Assembly (NCBI RefSeq): GCF_963378095.1
Contig: NZ_OY726397.1
Location: forward strand, 248,001 to 312,000
Origin: Mycolicibacterium sp. MU0053
GTDB lineage: Bacteria; Actinomycetota; Actinomycetes; Mycobacteriales; Mycobacteriaceae
Length of the DNA: 64,000 bases
Reading direction: 5' to 3'
This document shows positions 37,746 through 47,916 of the stretch, piece after piece (position 1 is the stretch's first letter; every line of letters begins with the position of its first letter). The position numbers and the translations under genes are program-made. Under the pieces are notes generated by a model. The model did not search any database, was not told where the DNA came from, and saw only the letters and a list, made by a program, of their open reading frames with translations.

Positions 37746-39067
37746 TCAGAGCCGGCCGCTGGCCTTCATCGCCAGGTAGCGGTCGGCCAGGGCGGGAGCC
37801 AGGTCCTCGGGGGCGGCGTCGACCACCTCGACGCCGCTGCGCCGCAGCCGCGCCGCCAGCGCACCGCGGTCGTTGCGGGACTTCTCCGCGGCCGCGGCGT
37901 CGTAGATCTGGGCGGCATCGGCGCGACCCTGCGCCAGGGCGTCGACGCGCGGATCGCTGACCGCGGCCACGATCAGCTGATGCTTGGCCGTCAGCTGGGG
38001 CAGCACCGGCAGCAGGCCCTCGTCCAGGGCCGAGGCGTTGAGGTCGGTCAACAACACCACCAGGGCCCGGCGCCGCACCCGGCGCTGTATCGCGGAAACC
38101 GTTGCCGTGAAATCGGATTCCACCAACGCGGGTTCCAGCGGTGCCATCGCCTGCACCAGTCGCGCCAACAACTCGGTGCGCGAGGCTCCGACGACCGCGG
38201 CGCGGCTGACCCGGTCGTGGGCTAGGAAGTCCACGTGGTCACCGGCGCGGGCGGCCAGCGCCGCCAGCAGCAGCGCGGCGTCCATGGACCAGTCCAGCCG
38301 GGGCCAGCCGCCCGGGTCGCCGGCGGTGGGATCGACCCCGACGCGCCCGGCCGAGGTGCGGCCGGTGTCCAGGACGATGACCACGCGCCGGTCCCGCTCG
38401 GGCCGCCAGGTGCGGACGACGACGTCGGCGCGGCGGGCGGTGGCCCGCCAGTCGATGGAGCGGACGTCGTCGCCGATGACATATTCACGCAGCGAATCGA
38501 ATTCGGTGCCCTGCCCGCGGATCAACACCGGCACCATGCCGTCGAGTTCACGCAGCTTGGCCAGCCGCGACGGCAGGTGCTTACGAGACAGAAACGGCGG
38601 CAGGATCCGCACGGTCCACGGCGCCGGATGTGAGCGCTGCCGACCGGCCAGCCCCAGCGGGCCCAGTGCGCGCGCCGTCACCACCGCCGAGGTCTGATCC
38701 CCGCGCCGGACCGGACGCAGCCGGGTCTGTACGAGTTCGCTGTGCCCGGCCGCCATGTCGACCGCGCAGCGGGCCGGTTCGGCGCGCGCACTGGGCGGCC
38801 AGGCGTCGCGCACCCAGCCGCGGAACCGGCGGGCACCGCTGTTGTGGATCCGAAGCTCGACCGGTACCGGTTCGCCCAGGCGGGCCGAGGTATCGCCGCC
38901 GCGCGACAGCGTCAGCGCCCGGGGGCTGGCCGCCAACGCGACGTCGGCCACCACGGCGACCAGCAGACCCGCCAGCAGTACGACGAAAGCCGTTGCCGGC
39001 CAGGGGGACAACGCGATGGGCAGCACGCAGAGCAGTGCCACCAGGCCGGCGCGACCGGTCAGAATCA

Positions 39068-39068
<1 letters not shown>
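37746..39068 (-). CDS. DUF58 protein, Rv3693-like
   Basis: A 440-residue protein with two N-terminal transmembrane helices (ALLCVLPIALSPWPATAFVVLLAGLLVAVVADVAL), a beta-rich extracellular-like part, and a C-terminal DUF58/vWA-like domain with the signature EFDSLREYVIGDDVRSIDWRATAR and the MIDAS-like VIVLDTGRTS. The GTG start at 39068 shares one base with the moxR stop and gives exactly the length of Rv3693. DUF58 proteins act with MoxR ATPases, probably in maturation of membrane or periplasmic complexes. Confidence 0.88.
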
Positions 39069-40047
<979 letters not shown>

Positions 40048-40051
<4 letters not shown>

Positions 40052-41202
40052 GAGTGTGCGACCTGCCTTTCGATGTCGTCGAGGGCGTGAGCCAGATGTA
40101 CCAGATCTTCGTCGCCGGCCGGGACCGGCCCGAACAGCGCATGGTGGACCAACTGCGGATCCAGGCTCGTCGCGCGTCGGGCGGTGTGCTGCGCGATCGC
40201 GGCCACCAGCGCCGCGGGGTCGGTGCCGGGACCCAAACCCAGGCGTGGGGTCAGCCGCTGCAGCGTCGCGGTGCGCAGCGCGTGGGCGGCCTGACCGCGG
40301 GCCCGCCGGGACCGGTACAGCCGGCCGCGGCCCTCCACGGTTTCCGAGGCGCGGACCACCACGGGCAGCTTCTCGGCGACCAGCGGCCCCAGCCGGCGGC
40401 CCTGCCACAGTGCGACGAGGGCGACGACGAGGCACAGTTGCCAGACGATCCAGTGCACCCGGTCGGGGATCAGGTCGGTGATGCTGGCGGCGCCGCCGCC
40501 GTGCTCGCCCTCGGGTTGCTGCGGCGCGTACCACACCAACCGCGGATGCGCGCCGACCAAATTCATTGCCAGCGCGGCGTTGCCCTCGCGCAGCAGCGTC
40601 GAGTTCGTCATGAAGTCGGCGGTGCTCACGACGGTGATGGTGCGGTCCCCGTCGGCATAGCGCACCAGGGCGCCCTCGTAGCACCGGGTGAGGTCGACAC
40701 CGCCGTCGGCGGCCGTATATACCGCGGTTGGACCGAGGCGCGCGGAGCCGGCCCGATTCGCCTCGCGCAGATCGCAATTCGGCTCACCGCTCAGGAACGA
40801 CTCGGTGCCGGTCTCGATTCCCGGGGCCAGCGCTTCGCGGGTCCGCGAGGTGGGTTCGACCAGCAGCAGGTCGCCTCGGGCCTCGGCCAGCGTGTCCAAC
40901 AGTGCGTCATCCCACAGGTAGTAGGTCTGCGCGACCAACAGCAGCGAATTCGGCCCGGCCAACTCGGCGGCCTCGGCCGCGGTGTCGGCGACCTCGATTC
41001 GCACGCCCTGCTCGCGCAGCAGCGTGATCAGGGCGTGCGCCCCGTCGGGTCCGGTGGCGTCCGGGTCCATCCGGCCACCCGCACGCGGCGCCGTCAGCCA
41101 TGCGGTCAGGGCGGCGAGCACCACGATGGCCACGACGGCGAGCGCGATCCAACGCCAGGTGCGACCGCGCCGCGGCGGCGCCTCGGTGATGGTGGCGGTC
41201 AT
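40048..41202 (-). CDS. DUF4350 membrane protein, Rv3691-like
   Basis: A 384-residue protein starting at ATG 41202 (MTATITEAPPRRGRTW). One transmembrane helix is near the N-terminus (IALAVVAIVVLAALTAWL) and another near residue 265 (HWIVWQLCLVVALVALWQGR), with a GATase-like DUF4350 domain between them that includes HALITLLREQGVRIEVADT. The ATG overlaps the stop of the DUF4129 gene. A start five codons earlier (MGPDP) is possible but would overlap more. The protein is a presumed membrane partner of MoxR/DUF58. Confidence 0.85.
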
Positions 41203-41861
41203 CGGATCTGGGCCCACGTCGGGTCGGCCGGCGCACCCGGCACCGGGCGGCGCGCACCGGCGGGCCGGGACCGAAGATGGTCGTCGAGGTCGGCGACCTG
41301 TCGGTAGGCCTCGGGGGTGCCGGGCCGCTCACCGAAGGTCACGTCGTTGAATGTGGTGGCCCCGTCGACGAATTCGCGGGACAGGTCGGGCATGGCCGAT
41401 CCGGCGGCGCGCGCCAACTCGAGCGAGGTCCGTCCCGGTACGGCGTCGAGCACCCCGGTCTCTTCGAGGTGTCGGGCCACCGCGCGCAGCCGGTGCCGGA
41501 TGGCCGCGGCCCAGTCCCCGCCCGCGGCGCACTGTTCGGCGGTCGCGCGGTGCTGATCGGCGCTCATTACGGTGGACCCGAACAGCGGCTGGTCCGCACT
41601 TCGATTGGTGGGCATGGTGTTTCGGGCGATACGCACGGCGACCACCACCGCCACGGCGACCAGGATCGCCAGCAGCGTGAGGGTGAACCAGCCGCCCGGA
41701 ACGGTGGACCCCGCCGACACGATCCGATAGATCGCCTCGTCGAGCCAGTTGCTGAGTTGTTCGGACAGGGCGGGTTTGGGGTAGATCGGGCTGCTCAACT
41801 CGCGCTGGGCGAGCTCGTGTGCGGTGTCGCGGTCGATATCGATGGTGGGCACAGCGGACAC
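41199..41861 (-). CDS. DUF4129 membrane protein, Rv3690-like
   Basis: A 220-residue protein starting at GTG 41861, one base after the upstream stop. It has one transmembrane helix at residues 60-80 (FTLTLLAILVAVAVVVAVRIA) and a C-terminal DUF4129 domain: ADQHRATAEQCAAGGDWAAAIRHRLRAVARHLEE, with the expected T-SLELAR and FNDVTFGERP segments. DUF4129 proteins recur beside MoxR-DUF58 genes. Its stop overlaps the DUF4350 start as ATGA. Confidence 0.87.
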   Translation of the reverse strand: MSAVPTIDIDRDTAHELAQRELSSPIYPKPALSEQLSNWLDEAIYRIVSAGSTVPGGWFTLTLLAILVAVAVVVAVRIARNTMPTNRSADQPLFGSTVMSADQHRATAEQCAAGGDWAAAIRHRLRAVARHLEETGVLDAVPGRTSLELARAAGSAMPDLSREFVDGATTFNDVTFGERPGTPEAYRQVADLDDHLRSRPAGARRPVPGAPADPTWAQIR

Positions 41862-41862
41862 C

Positions 41863-43008
41863 TCAGCGGCTCCACCAGAGGTGGTCGGTGGATTGCGGGT
41901 CGGCCGGGTTGGTGGTTGCGCCGGTGCGCAGCACCAGGTCGAAGGCCTCGGCCCGGATCCGGCGATCGGTGTAGAGCAGCACCGTGACGCCGGCGGTGAA
42001 CGGCGTGGTGATGATCTGCCCGACGATCGCGCCCACGGTGGCCAGCAGCGCCGCGACGGTGATCGCCGTGCTCGAGGCGCCCACCAGGCCGCCGGCGATC
42101 ACCGCCGCCAGCATGAACGGCACCGCGACGGCCATGGCCACCAGGTAGGTCACCACGCGGGTGAGCAGCCAGATGCCGAGCACCCGCCAGAAGTCGCCCC
42201 GGATCAGGGCGTAGGACCTGGCGAGCGACGCCAGGATCGGTTGCCGCTCCAGCACCACGATGACGGGGGCGAACGCGGTCACGACGGAGATCCACAGCAT
42301 GGCCGCGACGGCCACCAACGCCAGCGGTATGCCGATGAGTGCCGCCGCCATGGTGCCGGCGGCCGCGGCCAGCGCGGCGATCACCACCACGGCGACCAGG
42401 ATCAGCACCACGTAGGCGAGCGAGACGAGCAGCGTCACGCCGATCAGCGCCAGGATGCGGTCCCGGATGCGGTACCAGGTCTCCCCGATGCTGATGGGCG
42501 AGCCGAAAACGGCCCGGCCGACCACGACGGTCAGCATGCCGGTGAGCACGATCGCGGCCAGGGCGCTGATCAGCATGCCCGGTAGTTCGGTCCAGACGCT
42601 GTCCACGAAAGCGGTGCCGAAGGCGGTGCTTTCCGGGTCGGCGGTGGCCAGTTGTTGCATGGGCCCGAGTTGCAGGATCAGCGCGAGGGTCTGGGTGAGG
42701 ATCACGACGATGGCGGTCAGGCCCAGGCTGGCCTTCGGGTTGGTGCGGATGAAGCCGACCGCACCGTTGTAGAGGTCGCTGAGGGTGAGCGGCCGCAGCG
42801 GGATGACGCCCGGTCGCAGTTCCATCGGCTGCTGCGGGTAACCCGGGGGTGGGCCGTAGTAAGGCGCTGGGCCGTACCCGGGAGGTGGGCCGTAGCCGGG
42901 TGGTGGGCCGTAGCCAGGGGGTGGGCCGTAGCCGGGAGACGGGCCGTACCCCGGCGGCACGCCCTGCGGAGGCTGCGGCGGCGGCCAACCCTCTCCGATA
43001 GGCGGCAT
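41863..43008 (-). CDS. Multi-pass membrane protein with Gly/Tyr/Pro repeat N-terminus, Rv3689-like
   Basis: A 381-residue membrane protein, first gene of the moxR operon. The first 60 residues are a low-complexity tail of PGYGPPP repeats, then LRPLTLSDLYNGAVGFIRTNPKASLGLT leads into about six hydrophobic helices (LPGMLISALAAIVLTGMLTVV, LALIGVTLLVSLAYVVLILVAVVVIAALA, and others), as in the glycerophosphodiester-phosphodiesterase membrane domain family. ATG 43008 (MPPIGEGWPPPQ) is preferred over the longer ORF start. No catalytic motif is present. The same PGYG-type tail occurs in the nearby RDD protein. Confidence 0.82.
   Translation of the reverse strand: MPPIGEGWPPPQPPQGVPPGYGPSPGYGPPPGYGPPPGYGPPPGYGPAPYYGPPPGYPQQPMELRPGVIPLRPLTLSDLYNGAVGFIRTNPKASLGLTAIVVILTQTLALILQLGPMQQLATADPESTAFGTAFVDSVWTELPGMLISALAAIVLTGMLTVVVGRAVFGSPISIGETWYRIRDRILALIGVTLLVSLAYVVLILVAVVVIAALAAAAGTMAAALIGIPLALVAVAAMLWISVVTAFAPVIVVLERQPILASLARSYALIRGDFWRVLGIWLLTRVVTYLVAMAVAVPFMLAAVIAGGLVGASSTAITVAALLATVGAIVGQIITTPFTAGVTVLLYTDRRIRAEAFDLVLRTGATTNPADPQSTDHLWWSR
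42842..42954 (-). repeat. 15-bp tandem repeats encoding PGYGPPP units
   Basis: About seven degenerate 15-bp units (minus-strand core GGCTACGGCCCACC) encode consecutive PGYGP-P-type pentapeptides at the N-terminus of the Rv3689-like protein. Copy-number change would keep the frame. Confidence 0.8.
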
Positions 43009-43117
43009 GCTCACCGGGCTGTTCCCCTGTCGTCGTTCCTCGTTGGCGTTCCGACCAGTCTGGCATGCCGAGGCCAAGCCGGTCACAGCAAATGGTTCGG
43101 CGGCGTAGCGTCAGGGC

Positions 43118-43582
43118 ATGGCCGAATTGAAGAGCCGGTTGCGCGCCGATCTGACCGACGCGATGAAGTCGCAGGACAAGCTGCGCACCGCAACCCTGCG
43201 AATGTTGTTGGCCGCGATCCAAACCGAGGAGGTCTCGGGGAAGCAATCGCGGGAGTTGACCGACGACGAAGTGATCAAGGTGTTGACGCGCGAGGCCCGC
43301 AAGCGCGGGGAAGCCGCGCAGATCTACGTCAGCAACGGGCGAGGCGAGCTGGCCGCCAACGAGCGCGCCGAGGCCAGCGTCATCGACGAGTACCTACCCA
43401 CCCAACTCAACGACGACGAACTGGCGTATGTGGTCAACACGGCCATCGCTCAGGTGGCCGAGGCCAATGGTGATGCCCCGGGCGTGAAGCAGATGGGGCA
43501 GGTGATGAAGGCCGCCACGGCGATCGCCGATGGAAAGGCCGACGGCGGCCGCATCGCGGCGTTCGTCAAAGACCGCCTGTGA
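43118..43582 (+). CDS. GatB/YqeY-domain protein, Rv3688c-like
   Basis: A 154-residue YqeY protein, the free-standing form of the helical tail domain of GatB. It begins MAELKSRLRADLTDAMKSQDKLRTATLRMLLAAIQ and carries EYLPTQLNDDELAYVVNTAI and the GQVMKAATAIADGKADGGRIAAFVKDRL ending, all typical. It may bind tRNA, though the cellular role is unclear. It is divergent from the Rv3689-like membrane gene. Confidence 0.92.
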   Translation: MAELKSRLRADLTDAMKSQDKLRTATLRMLLAAIQTEEVSGKQSRELTDDEVIKVLTREARKRGEAAQIYVSNGRGELAANERAEASVIDEYLPTQLNDDELAYVVNTAIAQVAEANGDAPGVKQMGQVMKAATAIADGKADGGRIAAFVKDRL

Positions 43583-43599
43583 TCGGCTGACCGGGCAGG

Positions 43600-43839
43600 T
43601 CAGGCCATCGCGTGCGACAGCTCGGCGACTGCCCGACGTTCGACCAGAAGTGGGACGAAGTCGCGGATCTTGCTGCCGGTGAAACGGTCCCGTGCCTGCC
43701 AGACCGCGGCGGAGACCACGTCGTCGGGGAGTTCGGAAAACTCGTTGGCAAGGCGCCGCTGAACCTCCGTCAGCAACTCTTCCTCGGTTCTTTTTGACAC
43801 CTGCAAAGTATCGGTCACCGCGCGTGCAAGGACAAACAT
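43600..43839 (-). CDS. Three-helix-bundle dimerization-domain protein
   Basis: A 79-residue helical protein (VSKRTEEELLTEVQRRLANEF and SAAVWQARDRFTGSKIRDFVPLLVERRAVAEL). The pattern resembles the mycobacterial three-helix bundle dimerization domain family. These small proteins often occur alone or fused to regulators; no DNA-binding motif is visible. It lies 14 bp downstream of the thioesterase gene on the same strand and may be cotranscribed with it. Confidence 0.7.
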   Translation of the reverse strand: MFVLARAVTDTLQVSKRTEEELLTEVQRRLANEFSELPDDVVSAAVWQARDRFTGSKIRDFVPLLVERRAVAELSHAMA

Positions 43840-43852
43840 TTTGACCGGGGTG

Positions 43853-44647
43853 TCATGAACGCCACAACGCCTCCTGGGATGTCGTCGCGATCAACGCAGC
43901 GTCGGTGCTGTACAGGGCGCCGCGCACCAAACCCCGGGAGTCGCTGTTGTTCAGCGAGTGCACGTCGTAGCGATGCCACGCGCGCGGGTCGAACGGGCGG
44001 TGGAACCACACCGAGTGGTCCAGGCTCGCGGCGAATCCCGCACTCGGATCCGATGGCATGTCGGCTGGTCGCGCCACCGGCACCGGGCCGAAATCCGACA
44101 TGAAGACCAGGGCGCAGCTGCGCACCAGCGGATCGTCTTCGATGACGTCGCGGGTCCGGATCCAAAACGGCGGAATGGCGAACTCCGAGGTGTCCCCGGG
44201 CATGGTCCGCATTTCGAAGCGGTCGGCGAACTCAACGCTGGGTTCCTTGACCACGGCGTCGTCGAGTCCGACGGTGACATCCGCCGGCGGGTGCCGGTCG
44301 GCGCCGGGTTCGGGCAGGTGAAATGAGGCGATCATCTCCAGGATCACCGCGCCGTTCTGGATCGCGGTGACCCGGCGGGTGTCGAAGGAGCGGCCGTCGC
44401 GGGTGCGTTCGACCTGGAATTCCACGTCCACGCTGTAGACGCCGCCGCGGACGAAGTACAGGTGCAGGGACTGGGGGTGCTTGGCGGGGTCGACGGTCGC
44501 GCCGGCGGCACCGAGCGCCTGGGCCGCGATCAGGCCGCCGAACAGCCGCTCGCCGGGCCCGGCGTGTGTCTGGGGTGGGACGAACGAGTCGCCGTCGCGC
44601 TCGAATTCCAGCAGCCGTGCGATCCAGCTCTTCTTGACACCTGTCAC
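43853..44647 (-). CDS. Acyl-CoA thioesterase II (TesB family)
   Basis: A 264-residue double-hotdog thioesterase that hydrolyses acyl-CoA. The N-terminal hotdog has RLFGGLIAAQALGAAG and HLYFVRGGVYSVDVEFQVERTRDGRSF; the C-terminal hotdog has AASLDHSVWFHRPFDPRAWHRYD and SRGLVRGALYSTDAALIATTSQEALW. These match the TesB fold with its Asp/Gln/Thr active site. The start at 44647 gives MTGVKKSWIARLLEFERDGD, the usual TesB beginning. Mycobacteria have several paralogues, so no symbol is given. Confidence 0.92.
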   Translation of the reverse strand: MTGVKKSWIARLLEFERDGDSFVPPQTHAGPGERLFGGLIAAQALGAAGATVDPAKHPQSLHLYFVRGGVYSVDVEFQVERTRDGRSFDTRRVTAIQNGAVILEMIASFHLPEPGADRHPPADVTVGLDDAVVKEPSVEFADRFEMRTMPGDTSEFAIPPFWIRTRDVIEDDPLVRSCALVFMSDFGPVPVARPADMPSDPSAGFAASLDHSVWFHRPFDPRAWHRYDVHSLNNSDSRGLVRGALYSTDAALIATTSQEALWRS

Positions 44648-44682
44648 GCTGCGACCCTAGCGGGTGAATTGCGCGCCTGATC

Positions 44683-45042
44683 GTGCGCCATAGGCTTTGG
44701 CGGGTGGGGGAGATCCGGTTGACATCTTTCGCGATTCTGCGAAATCTCGACTCCGCATCCTGGCGTACCGCGACATGGGCCGCGCCATTCGCGGCCCAGC
44801 TCGTCTTGGGAATCGTCATCGTCGTCTATTGGCGGCTGGGGAAATCGCCCTTCGAGCTACGGGAATACCCGGCGCTTCTAGCTGGTGCCGCGGTTGCTCT
44901 ACTTTTGTCGGCGGTGGTGATGTTCCCGTTGTTGAAGTCACGATCCCCGCGGCACCACGCACTCGCCTTGGCAATCGTCGGTTCCAACGTGGTGGTCCTT
45001 GTCGGAGGGATCCTCTTCGGGTGGGTGTACTTCCAGTGGTGA
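44683..45042 (+). CDS. Small membrane protein, unknown (start uncertain)
   Basis: A protein of about 105-119 residues with three hydrophobic helices (FAAQLVLGIVIVVYW, LLAGAAVALLLSAVVMFPLL, LAIVGSNVVVLVGGILFGWVYF). GTG 44683, GTG 44704 and TTG 44719 are all possible starts; the last has GGGGGAG eight bases upstream. Its stop overlaps the start of the next membrane gene as GTGA. No family is recognised. The pair probably forms a small membrane complex. Confidence 0.6.
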   Translation: MRHRLWRVGEIRLTSFAILRNLDSASWRTATWAAPFAAQLVLGIVIVVYWRLGKSPFELREYPALLAGAAVALLLSAVVMFPLLKSRSPRHHALALAIVGSNVVVLVGGILFGWVYFQW

Positions 45043-45344
45043 GCGAGACGGTGCCCGACCCAGCCGGACAGCGTTACAGCGCAGCGACTTTCCTGGCTTC
45101 GATGGGCAGCGTGCTGGTGGCGGGTGTCGGCGCTTGGACCTTTATCCCGTGGTGGCCGCTGGGGATATTGGGTTTGCCGCTACTGCTGATCGATCTCGTG
45201 GTAGGTGTCATTCTTGTGACCCGACCTGGCACATTGGGGCAAGTTGGACGTGGAATGCTGATCGGCTTGCTGGCTGCGCCGGTGACCCTGCTGATCTTCT
45301 TTCCCGGACTGATCGTCAGTGATCAGTTGGGCCTTCTGGGCTGA
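45039..45344 (+). CDS. Small membrane protein, coupled partner of the preceding gene
   Basis: A 101-residue protein starting at GTG 45039, overlapping the previous stop. It has three hydrophobic segments (FLASMGSVLVAGVGAWTFI, WWPLGILGLPLLLIDLVVGVIL, MLIGLLAAPVTLLIFFPGLIV). No recognised family. Its 3' end overlaps that of the convergent flavin monooxygenase by 29 bp, which means opposing transcripts share sequence. Confidence 0.6.
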   Translation: MSETVPDPAGQRYSAATFLASMGSVLVAGVGAWTFIPWWPLGILGLPLLLIDLVVGVILVTRPGTLGQVGRGMLIGLLAAPVTLLIFFPGLIVSDQLGLLG

Positions 45345-46917
45345 CGATCGGCGGGCGTTCGTCATGGGATGCCGCCGGCGATCCAACAACCAACTGATGC
45401 GCCGCGATCGCGGATCGCAGCTGTGCTGAGTCAACCCCGCTGCCCCACAACGGAATCGATGCGGCAACGAATTGGTCGGGTCGGACGAGGTACAAGCGGT
45501 CGGAGCGCAGCCGGTGCTGCTCATCGGGGCCGAACGCGTGCGGGCCTTCGACCCAGGCCGGCACGTCGGGCCGCGCGACGTCGCCGGCGCGGTAGGTGTG
45601 CAGTTGCCAGGCCATGGTGTCGAGGGCCTGCTGATTGTCGGCGACCGGCGGCAACCGGCGACCCACTGCCGGGTCCTGCTCCCAAAGCGGGCGGTCGTCG
45701 GCAAAGTGGTAGTGGATGCGGTACTGCCCGACCAGGCCGCCCAATCGCCCGCCCAGCGCGGTTTTGCCGAGCAGCGGAATCGCCCGGGATCCGAAGGCGG
45801 CCATGCCTCTTCGCAGCAGCGCCGGGAACACGCTGCGGCGTCCGACGACGCCGAAGGCCCGGTCGGTCACATTGATCAGGGTCAGCGCCACCGGTCGGCG
45901 CTCGCGCTCGAAGCGGTCCAGCGCCCCGGCCGCCCTGCGACCCTGGATCACGTCGGCCAGCAGCATCGCCAGGTTGTGCGCGTCCTGCAGACCGGTGTTC
46001 ATGCCCTGGCCGCCGACTGGGGAATGCACGTGCGCGGCGTCGCCGGCCAGAAACACCGAGCCGACGCGGAACTTGGTGGCCACCCGGTGGTGCACCCGGT
46101 AGGTCGCAAACCAGTCGACCGCGCCGTGGGTCAACCCGAAGTCGGCGTCGGCGGCCGCCAGCGCCTCTTCCTGGGTGATCGCGTCCTTGGGTGCCAGCGC
46201 CACCAGTCGGGTGTGACCGCCGGGCCCCAGCGGGAAGATGACCGCGAAGGTCGATTTGCCGATCCGTAGGTTCACCGCGCCCTCGGGCACCCCGTGCACG
46301 TCGTGCACGTCGGCAACCCAGAACGTGGCGTCGTCGGTCGTGCCCTCGAACGGCAGGTTGAGCTGCCGTCGCACCGCGGAGGAAGCGCCGTCGGCACCGA
46401 TGCAGAAGCGTGCGCGCACCCGAAGCAGCCCGCCGCGGTCATCCTCGAGCAGGGCGTCCACCCGGCCGTCGGGTTCGGCGGTGCGGTCGACCAGATCGAC
46501 CAGCCGGTGCCGCCAGCGGATGGCCCCGTCGCCCGCGGCCAGCGCCTCGTTGAGCAACTCCTCGTTGTGGCTCTGCTCGAAAATCTGCACCCCCGGGAAT
46601 CGGGTGGCCCCGGTCTGCAGCAGCGAGATGTCGGCGCCATCGCCGCGGTCGGACGCGCCGACCTGGATGCGTGTCGCGGGGTTGGCGCGCGCCAGCACGG
46701 TCTCGGCCAGGCCCAGCTGGTCATAGATCTCCATGGAGCGCGCGTGCACCGCCAGCGCCCGGGACTCCCGGGTGGGACCGGCCTTGTGATCGACCACCAC
46801 GGCGGCGACCCCCCGGCGGTTGAGGACCAGCCCCGCCATCAGTCCGGTGGGGCCCGCCCCGACGACCAAGACATCGGTGTCGAGTGCGGGCAGATCGGCG
46901 CGGGGAACGGCGTTCAT
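45316..46917 (-). CDS. FAD-dependent monooxygenase (PheA/TfdB family)
   Basis: A 533-residue class A flavoprotein monooxygenase. The N-terminal dinucleotide motif is VLVVGAGPTGLMAGLVL (GxGxxG at 20-25), the mid DG motif is FCIGADGASSAVRRQL, and the FAD-ribityl GD motif is VFLAGDAAHVHSPVGGQGMNTGLQDAHNL. The C-terminal thioredoxin-like domain is also present. These enzymes hydroxylate aromatic substrates with NAD(P)H and oxygen. The ATG at 46917 was chosen over a longer start. The specific substrate is unknown. Confidence 0.88.
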   Translation of the reverse strand: MNAVPRADLPALDTDVLVVGAGPTGLMAGLVLNRRGVAAVVVDHKAGPTRESRALAVHARSMEIYDQLGLAETVLARANPATRIQVGASDRGDGADISLLQTGATRFPGVQIFEQSHNEELLNEALAAGDGAIRWRHRLVDLVDRTAEPDGRVDALLEDDRGGLLRVRARFCIGADGASSAVRRQLNLPFEGTTDDATFWVADVHDVHGVPEGAVNLRIGKSTFAVIFPLGPGGHTRLVALAPKDAITQEEALAAADADFGLTHGAVDWFATYRVHHRVATKFRVGSVFLAGDAAHVHSPVGGQGMNTGLQDAHNLAMLLADVIQGRRAAGALDRFERERRPVALTLINVTDRAFGVVGRRSVFPALLRRGMAAFGSRAIPLLGKTALGGRLGGLVGQYRIHYHFADDRPLWEQDPAVGRRLPPVADNQQALDTMAWQLHTYRAGDVARPDVPAWVEGPHAFGPDEQHRLRSDRLYLVRPDQFVAASIPLWGSGVDSAQLRSAIAAHQLVVGSPAASHDERPPIVSPEGPTDH

Positions 46918-47056
46918 CAGGGCATCCTCGGTTCCGGGGCACGGTCCACGGCGGTGAATGCCGCCCAACCTGCCTCTTTAGTAACGGAAGTCACAATCAT
47001 CGCCGAATTCCCGCAAGTTCGATACCCGTCGGTAACAATGGCGTGACGGGTGTGGG

Positions 47057-47350
47057 ATGGCTCAGGGGGTAGCCGTGAATATCAGTGAGGGTAGGCGCGT
47101 TGGTGCGCTCGATTCGACTTCGATCATCGACGGGCGAATCGACAGACTTCTGGCGTTGATCGCCGAACACAGTCTTGACCCGGTGATCAGCCAGCGAGCC
47201 CAGGAGTTGCGCCTGGGCCCCGAGCCGGAAGACGATGGGTCACAGCGGGCGCTGCAGGCCTTCCACGACATGGCGGTCTTTTTCAGCACGAGCAGCCCCC
47301 GCAACGCCCACGACGTCGAGCAGCAGCTGGGGAACGAAAAGACCCGCTGA
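47057..47350 (+). CDS. Small cytoplasmic protein, unknown, next to attL
   Basis: A 97-residue protein (SIIDGRIDRLLALIAEHSLDPVISQRAQELRLG) without hydrophobic segments or a recognised family. It begins with a near start GTG or ATG; ATG 47057 is accepted. It is the last chromosomal gene before the integrated element, with its stop 47 bp before the left repeat. It could be an ordinary host gene that lay downstream of tRNA-Pro before integration. Confidence 0.6.
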   Translation: MAQGVAVNISEGRRVGALDSTSIIDGRIDRLLALIAEHSLDPVISQRAQELRLGPEPEDDGSQRALQAFHDMAVFFSTSSPRNAHDVEQQLGNEKTR

Positions 47351-47364
47351 GTGCGGTAGCCCGG

Positions 47365-47397
47365 AAAAGCAAGAAGGCCCTGAACTGGTGAACCAGT

Positions 47398-47406
<9 letters not shown>
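47365..47406 (-). terminator. Intrinsic terminator straddling attL
   Basis: A 15-bp stem with one bulge (AAGGCCCTGA 47374-47383 with TCAGGGCCTT 47397-47406, then CTGGT with ACCAG) is followed on the minus strand by CTTGCTTTT. The right arm lies within the 62-bp attL repeat and the left arm is chromosomal. It would stop leftward transcripts leaving the element; in an empty chromosome it would be the terminator of tRNA-Pro. Confidence 0.75.
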
Positions 47407-47459
<53 letters not shown>

Positions 47460-47563
47460 TCCACGTACTGGACGTTTGTGTCTATTGACGGTGTTGGGCC
47501 GGACGAATAATGCGAGGTCAGATCGTTGGTGACGTTGACCGGCGAGGGCGGTTGGTGAACCTA

Positions 47564-47584
47564 CTGCGGACGCACTGCGGACGC
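47564..47584. repeat. Integrase arm-type site candidate, left arm
   Basis: Tandem copies of the 11-bp motif CTGCGGACGCA, the second copy lacking its last base, 105 bp inside attL. The identical 21-bp arrangement occurs at the other end of the element, 52 bp inside attR. Paired direct repeats on both arms of an attachment site are the layout of integrase arm-binding sites. Confidence 0.65.
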
Positions 47585-47608
47585 TTCGGTGGAGATCTGG
47601 TTGTACCG

Positions 47609-47914
47609 TTACGCCAACGCGAGTTTGCGCGTCGACAGGACCTCGTGGCCACCGGCAATGTCGGCATCAACGCCAACCGCTGCGAGCGCTGTCTGAAGGG
47701 CAGTCAAGCCCGCAATAAGTGCGCCTTCTGAACCATCGGACACGTCGATAGTGAACGTAGCTTCAAGTGCCGATGCCACCGCTGAGTAGTCGACGTCGAA
47801 GCCCTGCTTCGCGAACTCGTCAACTACTGCGTCGAGAAAATGCTCAAATCGAACGGGGTCTCTGTCGCCATCAGAGGCGAAGAACCGCATCTCGATTTCA
47901 ACCATGCCTGCCAT
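47609..47914 (-). CDS. Partner of the HicA-like protein, unknown family (putative antitoxin)
   Basis: A 101-residue acidic protein (VEIEMRFFASDGDRDPVRFEHFLDAVVDEF then FTIDVSDGSEGALIAGLTALQTALAAVGV). It is not HicB: no YxAxxxPDxxG-type motif is present. A GGAGGTGAG ribosome site overlaps the end of the HicA-like gene, and only 2 bp separate the genes, so expression is tightly coupled. I recall similar small acidic proteins beside HicA-like genes in other actinobacteria, but no established name. A role in binding and neutralising the partner is inference. Confidence 0.65.
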   Translation of the reverse strand: MAGMVEIEMRFFASDGDRDPVRFEHFLDAVVDEFAKQGFDVDYSAVASALEATFTIDVSDGSEGALIAGLTALQTALAAVGVDADIAGGHEVLSTRKLALA

Positions 47915-47916
47915 CG

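Noticed and set aside
47510..47731. A 73-residue plus-strand frame near attL
   Set aside because: It crosses the arm-type site and the antisense of the HicA partner; no ribosome site or motif.
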